A DNA stretch of 48,766 nt from Limnohabitans sp. (GCA_009693505.1 SHXD01000019.1:1-48766); one strand, 5' to 3'; shown: positions 39,176 to 47,638, numbered from the stretch's first letter. The notes: generated from the letters alone by a model not told the origin. Translations and numbers: made by a program.

Positions 39176-39860
39176 ATGAGCGCACACCAAAAATAGCAGT
39201 GCCCACACGCACACAGGTACTGCCCTCAGCAATGGCGGCTTCTAAATCGGCTGTCATGCCCATGGACAAGGTGTCCAACTTCAAACCGGCCGCATTCAAA
39301 CTGTCGAACAGTTCTTTGGCTTGACGATGAACCGTGCGCGCCGCAAGCTCGTTTGCAGCAGGCTCAGGAATGGTCATGAGGCCGCGCAGTTGTAGATGAG
39401 GTAATTTGGCAACGGCTTGTGCAAGCGCCAGCAGTTCTTGCGGGGCAACGCCTGATTTGTTGTTTCCACCATCGACATTCACTTGCAAGCAAACTTGCAA
39501 TGGCGGCAAGTGAGTGGGCCTTTGGGCTGACAAACGCTCGGCAATTTTCAAACGGTCAATGCTGTGAACCCAAGCAAAATTCTCAGCCACCAACTTGGAT
39601 TTATTGCTTTGAATGGGGCCGATGCAATGCCACTCCAAAGGCAAATCTGCCAATGAAGCAATTTTGTCGACGCCCTCTTGAATGTAGTTTTCACCAAACA
39701 CCAATTGACCTGCTGCATGCGCTTCACGCACAGCTTGGGCAGGCATGGTCTTAGACACTGCCAAAAGTTTCACTTCGTTTGATGCTCGGCCAGCCGCCGT
39801 AGATGCAAGCTCAATTCGCTTGCGGACTTTCTGAAGATTGTTTGAAACTGTGTCATTCAT
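39174..39860 (-). CDS. Pyridoxal phosphate homeostasis protein (YggS family)
   Basis: PLP-carrying protein that balances vitamin B6 and amino acid pools. From the ATG at 39858–39860 (MNDTVSNNLQ) it has 228 residues. The PLP lysine is Lys 37 in LLAVSKTMP; FGENYIQE (55–62), HCIGPIQSNKS and the terminal VGTAIFGVR are typical. It is divergent from pilT with 41 bp between starts, a common yggS–pilT pairing in proteobacteria. Confidence 0.95.
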   Translation of the reverse strand: MNDTVSNNLQKVRKRIELASTAAGRASNEVKLLAVSKTMPAQAVREAHAAGQLVFGENYIQEGVDKIASLADLPLEWHCIGPIQSNKSKLVAENFAWVHSIDRLKIAERLSAQRPTHLPPLQVCLQVNVDGGNNKSGVAPQELLALAQAVAKLPHLQLRGLMTIPEPAANELAARTVHRQAKELFDSLNAAGLKLDTLSMGMTADLEAAIAEGSTCVRVGTAIFGVRS

Positions 39861-39901
39861 GGAAACAAGCTTAACAAATCTCTCGGCACAAAGGAAATTC
39901 A

Positions 39902-41032
39902 ATGGATTGGCAACGCATCTTGCGGGAAGCACGAAGCCTTGGCGCCTCCGATGTTCACCTGTCTGCAGGCGAGGTGCCTTGGCTCAGGATTGATGGCAAG
40001 ATGCGCCGCTGGGTCAACCCGCACTGCCCTGCCAATTTGCAAACCCTTCAAGCAAGGTCCTTGTTGGAGCTTCTCGACACGCTTCGCCCGGGTAGGGTGG
40101 GGGCGCTACACACTCTCAAAGAATTAAATGTAGAGGCTGGTGCAGAAGCAAATACCGAGTTTGCGTTCAACCATCTCGACTTCGCTGTGTCGCTCGAAGG
40201 GCTGGGTAGATTTCGCATCAATGCCTATCTGCAAGCGCGCGGCCCCGCCATGGCCTTGCGGCTGATCCCTGACATATTGCCAGATTTGAAAGCTCTCAGA
40301 GCACCAGAATGCGTGGCTTCTTGGGGCCGGCATGCGCACGGCTTGGTTCTCATGACTGGGCCCACAGGCAGCGGCAAATCCACGCTGCTTGCGGCCTTGT
40401 TGCATGACATCAACCAGCATTGTGAAGGCCATCTGCTCACCCTCGAAGATCCCATCGAGTATGAGCATGCACCGCTTCAATGTTTGATCCATCAGCGTGA
40501 AGTGGGGCGCGACACCCCAGACTTTGAATTGGGTTTGCGCGCTGCACTGCGTGAAGACCCCGACGTGATTTTGGTGGGCGAGATGCGCGACGCGGCCACC
40601 ATTCGATTGGCACTCACAGCAGCCGAAACGGGTCACTTGGTGTTGTCCACTTTGCACACAGCCAGCGCACCCCAAGCCGTTGACCGTCTGATGGACGCGT
40701 TTTCGTCTCACGAAAAAGAAGCTGTGCGCGCTTTGTTTGCTGAAAATCTGATTGCCGTTTTGGCGCAAACGCTTTGTCCTCGGTTGGGGGGTGTGGGCCG
40801 TGTGGCAGCGCATGAAATCATGGTGGGCACGCCGGCTGTTAAAAATCTCATACGCGAGGGCAAGGTGAGTCAACTTTATTCGGCCCTTCAAACGGGACAA
40901 GCCGCTGGCATGCAAACGCTGGACCAAAGCCTCCTGCGCCACTTTCAGTCGGGTCAAATTTCAGCCGACACTTTGCGACTTTTAAGCAAGTTCCACCCAA
41001 AACCACAATCTGATGGACAATCGCCAGCTTGA
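39902..41032 (+). CDS. pilT: Type IV pilus retraction ATPase, PilT family (divergent)
   Basis: Secretion-type ATPase that depolymerises type IV pili to drive retraction. It is 376 residues. The N-terminal ASDVHLSAG (15–23) and the Walker A GPTGSGKST (153–161), Asp box LTLEDPIEYEH, Walker B DVILVGEMRD, His box STLHTASA and C-terminal KNLIREGKVSQLYSALQTGQ are intact. The N-terminal domain appears about 20 residues longer than PilT in the region 55–95. No pilU follows, unlike many relatives. Assignment to PilT rather than PilU rests on the C-terminal motif. Confidence 0.88.
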   Translation: MDWQRILREARSLGASDVHLSAGEVPWLRIDGKMRRWVNPHCPANLQTLQARSLLELLDTLRPGRVGALHTLKELNVEAGAEANTEFAFNHLDFAVSLEGLGRFRINAYLQARGPAMALRLIPDILPDLKALRAPECVASWGRHAHGLVLMTGPTGSGKSTLLAALLHDINQHCEGHLLTLEDPIEYEHAPLQCLIHQREVGRDTPDFELGLRAALREDPDVILVGEMRDAATIRLALTAAETGHLVLSTLHTASAPQAVDRLMDAFSSHEKEAVRALFAENLIAVLAQTLCPRLGGVGRVAAHEIMVGTPAVKNLIREGKVSQLYSALQTGQAAGMQTLDQSLLRHFQSGQISADTLRLLSKFHPKPQSDGQSPA

Positions 41033-41063
41033 ATCATTCTCCAACCTCACTCTACAGACAATC

Positions 41064-41978
41064 ATGAGCAGCCTGAACGCAAAAACCTACGAATCCGCTC
41101 CTTCTCAACATGTGGCCTTTATTGGCCTAGGCGTCATGGGCTATCCCATGGCGGGTCACTTGGCCCGCGCTGGCCACGCAGTGACTGTTTACAACCGCAG
41201 CGCGGCCAAAGCAGCTGCATGGTGCCAAGAGTTTGCCGACAGTCATCAACCTGCTCATGCCCCTACGCCCCGCGAAGCTGTGAAAGATGCCGACATCGTT
41301 TTTTGCTGCGTCGGCAACGATGAAGATTTGCGCGCGGTGGTTCTCGGTCCAGACGGCGCTTTGGCTGGCATGAAAAAAGGCGCTACTTTGGTGGACCACA
41401 CCACGGCCTCGGCCAATGTGGCGCGCGAACTTTACGCTGCGGCCAAAGCGCTTGGCTTGAATTTCATTGACGCCCCCGTTTCGGGGGGTCAGGGTGGCGC
41501 TCAAAATGGTTTGCTCACTGCCATGTGTGGTGGCGATGTTGCCATTTTTGAAGCCACCAAACCAGCGGCCATGGCTTTCTCTCGCGCTTACACCTTGATG
41601 GGTGAATCTGGCGCAGGACAACTCACCAAAATGGTCAATCAAGTGTGCATTGCTGGCTTGGTGCAAGGTTTGTCAGAAGCCATTGCCTTTGGTCAAAAAG
41701 CGGGCCTCGACATGAATTTGGTGTTGGACGTGATCGGCAAGGGTGCCGCGCAAAGTTGGCAAATGGACAACCGCGGCAAAACCATGGTGGCTGATAAATT
41801 CGATTTTGGTTTTGCTGTCGATTGGATGCGCAAAGACTTGGGACTGGTCATGGACGAGGCCAAACGCAATGGTGCGCGTTTGCCCGTCACAGCTTTGGTC
41901 GACCAGTTTTATGCCGACGTGCAGCAAATGGGCGGCAAGCGCTGGGACACTTCTAGCTTGATCAAACGTCTTGGCTAA
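41064..41978 (+). CDS. 3-hydroxyisobutyrate dehydrogenase-family NAD(P) enzyme
   Basis: Beta-hydroxyacid dehydrogenase. From the ATG at 41064 (304 residues), with an in-frame upstream start overlapping pilT less likely. Rossmann motif VAFIGLGVMGYPMAGHL (17–33), substrate motif DAPVSGGQGGAQNG (137–149) and catalytic Lys 189 in GAGQLTKMVNQ are present. Candidate substrates include 3-hydroxyisobutyrate, tartronate semialdehyde or 2-hydroxy-3-oxopropionate; sequence alone does not decide. It ends in a terminator. Confidence 0.85.
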   Translation: MSSLNAKTYESAPSQHVAFIGLGVMGYPMAGHLARAGHAVTVYNRSAAKAAAWCQEFADSHQPAHAPTPREAVKDADIVFCCVGNDEDLRAVVLGPDGALAGMKKGATLVDHTTASANVARELYAAAKALGLNFIDAPVSGGQGGAQNGLLTAMCGGDVAIFEATKPAAMAFSRAYTLMGESGAGQLTKMVNQVCIAGLVQGLSEAIAFGQKAGLDMNLVLDVIGKGAAQSWQMDNRGKTMVADKFDFGFAVDWMRKDLGLVMDEAKRNGARLPVTALVDQFYADVQQMGGKRWDTSSLIKRLG

Positions 41979-41999
41979 GCACGTCTCACAAGACTCAAG

Positions 42000-42035
42000 A
42001 AAAAAGGGGCTTTGATTGAATCAGAGCCCCTTTTT
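42000..42035. terminator. Long-stem bidirectional terminator
   Basis: GGGGCTTTGATT (42006–42017) pairs with AATCAGAGCCCC (42019–42030) apart from one G·T pair, flanked by A-runs and T-runs on both sides. It separates the convergent dehydrogenase and dolP genes and would terminate both. Confidence 0.9.
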
Positions 42036-42052
42036 CAATGGCGCAAAATGCT

Positions 42053-42703
42053 TTAAAGTTTGGGTTGTGCTTGAGAGGAAAAGGGCTGCGCGCTGATGCG
42101 TTTCAGTTCTTCTTCGGTAATGATGTCAAAGACCCTGACCACCTTCACCACGCCACTCACACTGCCACTGCGTGCAATTTCTGAAGCGCGTTGGGCCTCT
42201 CGGGAAGTGACGCGACCCATCAAATAAACAATGCCGCGCTCAGCGATCACTTTGAACGCGTTGGATTGCAAATCTTTGGCATCTACCATCAAGGCTTTGA
42301 TTTGGCCTGTGGTGATGATGTCTTTGGAGCGCTGGGTGAGAGAGCTGGCGGGCTCAATGGCCAGATCATTGACCACGGAGCTCACGTTCTCTTGGCTTTT
42401 GGCCAGCCTTTCAGCACGTTCTCTTTCTGCGGCCGAGCTAACCTCGCCGGTGAGCAACACCATGCGGTTGTAGCTGGTCACATTCACGTGCGAGGCTTCA
42501 CTCAAGGTCCGACGCAAGCCCTGGGCTGTTCGAAGTTCAATGCTCTCGTCCTCTAGCTGAATGCCTGCAGTGCGGCGATCGATGGCGACAAAGCCACCCA
42601 TGACAGCACTGCCAACGAGCAAAGGCGCACAGGCTGACAAACTGGCCGCCATGGCACTGGCCGCCAAAACAGAAAGCATCCAACGATTGAAATTGAGGTT
42701 CAC
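42053..42703 (-). CDS. dolP: Outer-membrane BON-domain lipoprotein (DolP/YraP family)
   Basis: Phospholipid-binding lipoprotein that supports outer-membrane integrity. The 216-residue product has a signal peptide ending in the lipobox LSAC (Cys 25), then two BON domains (about 50–120 and 130–200; VNVTSYNRMVLLTGEVSS and the second containing ERGIVYLMGRVTSREAQRA). It lies after diaA on the same strand, as dolP does in E. coli. I infer an outer membrane location from the lipobox and context. Confidence 0.88.
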   Translation of the reverse strand: MNLNFNRWMLSVLAASAMAASLSACAPLLVGSAVMGGFVAIDRRTAGIQLEDESIELRTAQGLRRTLSEASHVNVTSYNRMVLLTGEVSSAAERERAERLAKSQENVSSVVNDLAIEPASSLTQRSKDIITTGQIKALMVDAKDLQSNAFKVIAERGIVYLMGRVTSREAQRASEIARSGSVSGVVKVVRVFDIITEEELKRISAQPFSSQAQPKL

Positions 42704-42774
42704 TTGAAAAGTCCTTAGAAAGTCTTGAAATATTTTAAGCGCGTTGATTTAGAAATGGAATGCCCTTCTTTGGC

Positions 42775-43353
42775 TCACGCCACGGCATCTTGGTCACCCA
42801 TCAGTTGAGCGTCTACACCGTCGCACAAACAGTGAAGGGCCAATTGCTGAACCTCGCGAATGCGCGCCGCACGATCGTGCGGAATGCCCACATGCACATC
42901 TGTTTCGCGCAGCGCTTTAGCCACGGAGCCACCGCCCTTGCCCGTCAGGGCAATGGCGGTCATGTCTCGTTCGTGCGCGGCATGCAAGGCACGCATCAAG
43001 CCCTCTTCTTCACCTGTAGACGTGAGCAACAACAGCACATCGCCGGCTTGACCTAAAGCGCGCACCTGCCTGGCCAAACTGGCATAGGCAGGATCGCCCA
43101 AACCCTCGTGCCGCAAGGCAATGGCTGCCAATTCGGGGCGCTCGCGCTCAAAGCCACCCACAAACAAACTGGCGAAATACTGTGCCAATGCGGCCGCACT
43201 GCCTTCACCACAGACTAACACTTTGCCGCCACTGGTAACGCAGGCCATGAGCGCCTGTACGCCAGCATCCAAGGGCTTGGCCAAGGTTTCGGCCACTTGG
43301 TATTGCAAGTCGGCGCTGTCGATGAAGTGTTGTTGAATGCGCAGCTCTAACAT
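42775..43353 (-). CDS. diaA: SIS-domain protein, DnaA initiator-associating protein DiaA type
   Basis: DiaA binds DnaA and times initiation at oriC; it is related to GmhA sedoheptulose isomerases. From the ATG at 43351–43353 (MLELRIQQHF) it has 192 residues with the SIS core VLVCGEGSAAALAQYFAS and LLLLTSTGEEEGLMRAL. The neighbours yraN (46 bp upstream) and dolP (71 bp downstream), and rsmI beyond, reproduce the E. coli yraL–yraN–diaA–yraP order, which favours DiaA over GmhA. Confidence 0.82.
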   Translation of the reverse strand: MLELRIQQHFIDSADLQYQVAETLAKPLDAGVQALMACVTSGGKVLVCGEGSAAALAQYFASLFVGGFERERPELAAIALRHEGLGDPAYASLARQVRALGQAGDVLLLLTSTGEEEGLMRALHAAHERDMTAIALTGKGGGSVAKALRETDVHVGIPHDRAARIREVQQLALHCLCDGVDAQLMGDQDAVA

Positions 43354-43399
43354 GATCTGGATGATACTCGCAGCCGCTTCAAAGCGGCCATTGCAGGTT

Positions 43400-43774
43400 T
43401 TAAGAAACGGCATCAAAAGCAGCCTTGACCCAAATCATGCCATGGGGCTCCCAAGCGATGACGTCAAAACGCGCTGGCGGCAGGTGTCGCCAGCGCATTA
43501 AAAAATAACGGGCGGCAAAAACAATGCGCCGCTGTTTGAGGGCCCCCACACTGCCCAAAGCGCCGCCAAATTGGGCCAAGGCACGCTTTCGAACCTCGAC
43601 AAACACCACTGTGCTGTCGGATTCTTGCAAAATGAGGTCAATTTCACCACCACCCCGTCCGGGCGTTCGATAATTGCGCTGCAACAAACGCAAACCTTGT
43701 TGTTGCAAAAAGATCAGCGCGGCATCTTCCGCGGCATCGCCACTTTGCTTACTTGTCCGATTGAGGAACACCAT
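43400..43774 (-). CDS. YraN/UPF0102-family endonuclease-like protein
   Basis: Small protein with a restriction-endonuclease-like fold; function unknown in vivo. From the ATG at 43772–43774 it has 124 residues: SGDAAEDAALIFLQQQGLRL, then NYRTPGRGGGEIDLI (Glu 44, Asp 46) and VFVEVRKR (Glu 60), the core acidic residues. Upstream codons in the frame overlap rsmI and are not credible. It starts head-to-head with rsmI. Confidence 0.85.
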   Translation of the reverse strand: MVFLNRTSKQSGDAAEDAALIFLQQQGLRLLQRNYRTPGRGGGEIDLILQESDSTVVFVEVRKRALAQFGGALGSVGALKQRRIVFAARYFLMRWRHLPPARFDVIAWEPHGMIWVKAAFDAVS

Positions 43775-43803
43775 TGAATTTGCCTTCTGAAAAATCTGAA
43801 GCC

Positions 43804-44817
43804 ATGCCAAGCACTGAAAATGAAAATCCATCGGATGCCGCGATGGCTTCGTTGGGTGCAACAACAACATTGACTGCTGCGGGAGCTGGTGGCTTGGCTT
43901 CGACTTACAGCAAGGCATTTCAAGCGGCCCGCGATGCAGTAGGCCCGCAAAACCACCCGGCCAGCACACTGTATGTGGTGGCCACGCCCATTGGCAATCT
44001 GGCCGACATCACTTTGCGCGCTTTGTATGTGATTGAAAGGGCCAACACGCTGGCCTGCGAAGACACGCGTCACACCCAACAACTTTTGCGCGCCTATGGC
44101 TTGGACAGAAACAATTCGCAATTGCTGGCGGTTCATCAGCACAATGAAGCAGCGGCTGCCGCCCAAGTGATTGCACGCTTGGCAAATGGCGAACGCGTGG
44201 CGTATGTGAGCGATGCAGGCACACCTGCCATCAGCGACCCCGGTGCAAGATTGGTTGCGGCGGTGGCCGCTGCTGGTTATCGCGTCATGCCCTTGCCAGG
44301 CGCTAGCAGTGTGACCACGCTGCTTAGCGCTGCAGGCGTCGTGGGAGAAGGCGGCTTTGTTTTCTCAGGTTTTCTGTCCTCCAAAGCCACGGAAAGACAA
44401 CGCGCCATTGAAACGCTGAGCGGTGAGCCACGTGCCGTGGTATTACTTGAAGCGCCGCATCGCATTGAGGCCTTGGCACAGGCGCTTTCCATGTTGGGCA
44501 GTCGATTGATCACGGTGGGCCGTGAGTTGACCAAACAATTTGAAACTGTGCACACCGTTGAAGCGCAAAAATTACCGGCTTGGTTTGCAGAAAAAGCAGA
44601 CAACGTGCGGGGTGAATTTGCGTTGGTCATTCATGCCTTGGATAAGCCCAAGGCAGAAAACGATGAAGCCTTAGATGCCAACAGTTTGCGGACTTTGAAA
44701 TTGCTGCTGGCCGAGTTGCCTTTGAAAACCGCCGTCAAAATGACCAGCGACATCACGGGTGTCTCCAAGAATCTGGTTTATGACACAGCGTTGAGCTTGA
44801 AAAAAGGGCTTGACTAG
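43804..44817 (+). CDS. rsmI: 16S rRNA (cytidine1402-2'-O)-methyltransferase
   Basis: 2'-O-methylates C1402 in the decoding centre of 16S rRNA. It belongs to the tetrapyrrole methylase fold: TLYVVATPIGNLADITLRAL, CEDTRHTQQLL, YVSDAGTPAISDPGARLV and LPGASSVTTLL are clear. The ATG at 43804 gives 337 residues, with about 55 non-conserved residues before the fold; a TTG at 43774 would add ten more, and Met at 43843 would shorten it. E. coli RsmI is 286 residues, so the N-terminus is extended. It is divergent from yraN and overlaps eamA tail-to-tail by 4 bp. Confidence 0.93.
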   Translation: MPSTENENPSDAAMASLGATTTLTAAGAGGLASTYSKAFQAARDAVGPQNHPASTLYVVATPIGNLADITLRALYVIERANTLACEDTRHTQQLLRAYGLDRNNSQLLAVHQHNEAAAAAQVIARLANGERVAYVSDAGTPAISDPGARLVAAVAAAGYRVMPLPGASSVTTLLSAAGVVGEGGFVFSGFLSSKATERQRAIETLSGEPRAVVLLEAPHRIEALAQALSMLGSRLITVGRELTKQFETVHTVEAQKLPAWFAEKADNVRGEFALVIHALDKPKAENDEALDANSLRTLKLLLAELPLKTAVKMTSDITGVSKNLVYDTALSLKKGLD

Positions 44818-45719
44818 CGTTTGCGCAAACCCAGCCACATCACGGTGCCCACCACCAAAAAGGCCCCTGCCAGCTGAACAGGTGCAATGGCTTGATCGAG
44901 CAAAGCCCATGCCAACACCAAGGCAAACACGGGCTCTACATTCATAATGGCCGAGTTACCTACCACCCCCAACTTGGGCAAGACCGTGAACAAAATGGTG
45001 AAGGCCGTGCCATACAAAAACGACAGCATGCCAAGCCCCCACCAACCAGCAGGTGCTTGCGGAAAATGAAAGCCGCCCTGACTCATGGCCGCGGCCACTG
45101 CCAAAATTCCCACAATGGACATCGAAGAAAAGGTTCGCACGCGACCATCTAGGCCGGTGGTTTCATGTTGCGTGTAGACCAATGCCAAGCCAAATGTTGC
45201 GGAGGCTGCTAACGCAAACGCCACCCCAGCGCCAATTTGCGACCAATGCTCTGCCGCGCCAAGGCCAGAAGCTGCGCCCAACACATCGAGTGCCAAGGCC
45301 AAGCCGACCAACAAAATGGGCATGCTCCAAAGCACGGCTTTTTCAGCTTGGTGCTTGTACAGCACACGCGCCCAAAAAGCGGTTGACAAGGGATAGGTGT
45401 TAAAGGCCAACAAGGCCAAGGCCACAGGCAGTCTGGCCACCGATGAATATAAGCACACGCTTTGGACAGCAATGAGTCCGCCAATGATCAGCATGTATTT
45501 TTTGTGGTTTGACTCAATTTGAATTTGAACTTTCTGTTGCCACAAAATCAAACCCACCACCACCGCGGTAAGCACACTGCGAAAGCTGACCGCTGTGACC
45601 ACATCCACGCCGTTGTTAAAAGCGAGGCGTGCTGCCACATGGTTGGCACCCATCATGAACGCAATCAGCAGCAAGGTGGCGAAGGCCGTGGTCGTGAGCG
45701 ATTTAGATGTTTCAGTCAT
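44814..45719 (-). CDS. EamA-family (DMT) transporter
   Basis: Inner-membrane permease of the drug/metabolite transporter superfamily. From the ATG at 45717–45719 (MTETSKSLTTT) it has 301 residues with about ten hydrophobic helices in two EamA halves (for example AFMMGANHVAARLAF and IMNVEPVFALVLAWALLDQA). Substrate is unknown. Four bases separate it from the reductase stop upstream, so it is the last gene of the hpa-linked operon and may move its substrate or product. Confidence 0.85.
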   Translation of the reverse strand: MTETSKSLTTTAFATLLLIAFMMGANHVAARLAFNNGVDVVTAVSFRSVLTAVVVGLILWQQKVQIQIESNHKKYMLIIGGLIAVQSVCLYSSVARLPVALALLAFNTYPLSTAFWARVLYKHQAEKAVLWSMPILLVGLALALDVLGAASGLGAAEHWSQIGAGVAFALAASATFGLALVYTQHETTGLDGRVRTFSSMSIVGILAVAAAMSQGGFHFPQAPAGWWGLGMLSFLYGTAFTILFTVLPKLGVVGNSAIMNVEPVFALVLAWALLDQAIAPVQLAGAFLVVGTVMWLGLRKR

Positions 45720-45723
45720 GCGC

Positions 45724-46737
45724 TCATTCTGCAGGATAAAGTCCGTGCACCTGAGCATGCAGGCGACTCAGGCCCAGCAGCGCATCGGTGTAAGGCGTGC
45801 TGACTTGGGTGAGTTGCCCCAACTCGCGCACCACACTCACCAAGGCATCAAGCTCCACCGCTTTGCCCGCCTCTACGTCTTGCAACATAGAGGTTTTAAA
45901 AGCTCCCAACTTGCGGGTGACGGCATGTCGATCTTCTGGTGTTTGCGCAATAGGTATCCCAATTTTTTCACCAATGGCTTTGGCCTCGAGCATGATCTTG
46001 GACACAAAATCTCGCACCAAGTCGTCTTGCAAAATCAAATCTGTGGTGGCCCCCGTAAAGGCACTGATGGGGTTGACGGTCATGTTGCCCCACAGCTTGT
46101 ACCAAACATCTTTTTGAATTTGTGCCGAGGCACTGGCATTGAAACCTGCCGCTTGCAAATCGATCACCAGTTGTTGAACTCGCTCAGCAGCGTGTGTTTT
46201 TTGTTCGGCAGGCTCACCCAAAATGAGGCCATGTCCGAAGTGATGGCGCGCCACGCCTGGGGCATCCAGTGAACAACTTGAGTGCACCACGCAGCCCACC
46301 ACATGGTGAGCAGGAATGGCATGGCCAATAAGGCCTTCAGGGTCTATGGTGCTCAGGCGCGTACCTTGAAGCGATTCGCCAAAGCCTTCAAAGAACCACC
46401 AAGGCACGCCATTCATGGCTGTTAACACCATGGTGTGCGGTGCCAGCAAAGGCGCGATGCCTTTGGCGACATCGGCCATGGCTGGCGCTTTAACAGCCAC
46501 GATGACCAAATCTTGCGGCCCTAAATCTGCGGGGTTGGCTGAAACTTTGACATTCGCCTTCAAGTGCGTCTGATCTGTTTGGAATTGCGCTTGAGTTTGA
46601 ATGCACTGCAGACCATTTTTTTGCAAAGCCGCCAGTGTGACACCGCGCGCCACCACACTCACTTCATGCCCCATTCGCGCCAAGTGCACGCCGATCCAAC
46701 CCCCAATGGCACCTGCGCCATAAATACAAACTTTCAT
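45724..46737 (-). CDS. 2-dehydropantoate 2-reductase (PanE/ApbA)-family protein
   Basis: NAD(P)H-dependent ketoacid reductase. The 337-residue product begins with the nucleotide motif VCIYGAGAIGGWIGVHLARM (3–22) and has VAVKAPAM, MNGVPWWFF and DVWYKLWGNMTVNPISAFTG, the PanE catalytic lysine region. In this operon it stands between a class II aldolase and a transporter, so a catabolic keto-acid substrate is as likely as ketopantoate. It overlaps the aldolase gene by 4 bp. Confidence 0.82.
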   Translation of the reverse strand: MKVCIYGAGAIGGWIGVHLARMGHEVSVVARGVTLAALQKNGLQCIQTQAQFQTDQTHLKANVKVSANPADLGPQDLVIVAVKAPAMADVAKGIAPLLAPHTMVLTAMNGVPWWFFEGFGESLQGTRLSTIDPEGLIGHAIPAHHVVGCVVHSSCSLDAPGVARHHFGHGLILGEPAEQKTHAAERVQQLVIDLQAAGFNASASAQIQKDVWYKLWGNMTVNPISAFTGATTDLILQDDLVRDFVSKIMLEAKAIGEKIGIPIAQTPEDRHAVTRKLGAFKTSMLQDVEAGKAVELDALVSVVRELGQLTQVSTPYTDALLGLSRLHAQVHGLYPAE

Positions 46738-47543
46738 AGACGGTAACTTTCCTCGGGTTTGTGCAATTGACGATCAACTTGTCGAATCAGGGCATCTAAA
46801 ACATCGTTGCCTGCGCCATGGTTTGGGTTGAACTGCAGCGCATCGCGCGTGCACTTGGCTGCAACGTCTTCGCTGACTGGAGTGACTTGCGAAGGGCCGC
46901 CCATGCTGAACGTGGCCAGTTGAATTTCGCAGGCCCGCTGCAAAGTCCACAGGATGGCAAATGTTTGAGGCAAGGTAGCGCCCCAGGACAACAAACCATG
47001 GTTGCGCAAGATAACGGCTTGTTTGTTGCCAATGCTGCTTAACAGTCGCGGCGCTTCTTCAGCATGAATTGTGATGCCTTCAAAGTCATGGTACGCAAGC
47101 ATGTTGTGCAACTGCGCGGTGTAAAAATTGGTTTGCTGTAAACCGTCTTTCAAGCAGGCCACTGAGACACCTGCGGTGGTGTGGGTGTGCATCACACAAT
47201 GCGCCTCAGGCAGGTTATCGTGCAAAGCAGCGTGCACCGTAAAGCCTGCAGGGTTCACAGGATAGGGTGAGCCATCAAGTGCCTTGCCCTTCAAATCAAT
47301 TTTGACCAAGTTGCTGGCTGTGACTTCGCTGTAGTGCAAGCCAAAAGGATTGATCAAGAAATGTTTTTCTGTGCCACAGACCTCTTGCGGCAAGCGCAAG
47401 GTGATGTGGTTGTAAATCATTTCTGTCCAGCCCAAAAAGGCGAACACACGGTAGCAAGCCGCCAGCTGCACGCGGGCCTCCCACTCTTTGGGATGGACTT
47501 CATGTTGCAGCGAACGTGCAGCAGGCAATTGGTGAGACAGCAT
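46734..47543 (-). CDS. Class II aldolase/adducin-family protein
   Basis: Zinc-type class II aldolase fold; members cleave or decarboxylate hydroxylated substrates. From the ATG at 47541–47543 (269 residues); a TTG six bases upstream is in frame. Metal ligands are visible: MHTHTTAGV (His 119, His 121), ILRNHGLLSWG (His 182), and the acidic residue in LHYSEVTASN (Glu 73). It is downstream of hpaH in place of the HpcH/HpaI-type aldolase that the homoprotocatechuate pathway normally uses; whether it does that job is open. Confidence 0.82.
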   Translation of the reverse strand: MLSHQLPAARSLQHEVHPKEWEARVQLAACYRVFAFLGWTEMIYNHITLRLPQEVCGTEKHFLINPFGLHYSEVTASNLVKIDLKGKALDGSPYPVNPAGFTVHAALHDNLPEAHCVMHTHTTAGVSVACLKDGLQQTNFYTAQLHNMLAYHDFEGITIHAEEAPRLLSSIGNKQAVILRNHGLLSWGATLPQTFAILWTLQRACEIQLATFSMGGPSQVTPVSEDVAAKCTRDALQFNPNHGAGNDVLDALIRQVDRQLHKPEESYRL

Positions 47544-47545
47544 GG

Positions 47546-47626
47546 TCAATACACCTGACCGGAACTGGGCAAGGCCATGCCCTCATCAGGTGTGTTGGCA
47601 ATGGCATTGTTGACGGGTGTTTTCAT
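47546..47626 (-). CDS. 26-codon micro-ORF between hpaH and the class II aldolase
   Basis: An ATG at 47624–47626 opens a frame MKTPVNNAIANTPDEGMALP SSGQVY ending 2 bp before the aldolase ATG. It lies 12 bp after the hpaH stop and is tightly packed, but its ribosome-binding site (AAGAGA) is weak. The start resembles the M-x-x-PVN opening of HpaI aldolases, and hpaI commonly follows hpaH, so it may be the remnant of an internally deleted hpaI. It could also be a chance frame or a translational-coupling peptide. Confidence 0.3.
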   Translation of the reverse strand: MKTPVNNAIANTPDEGMALPSSGQVY

Positions 47627-47638
47627 GATGTCTCTTTC

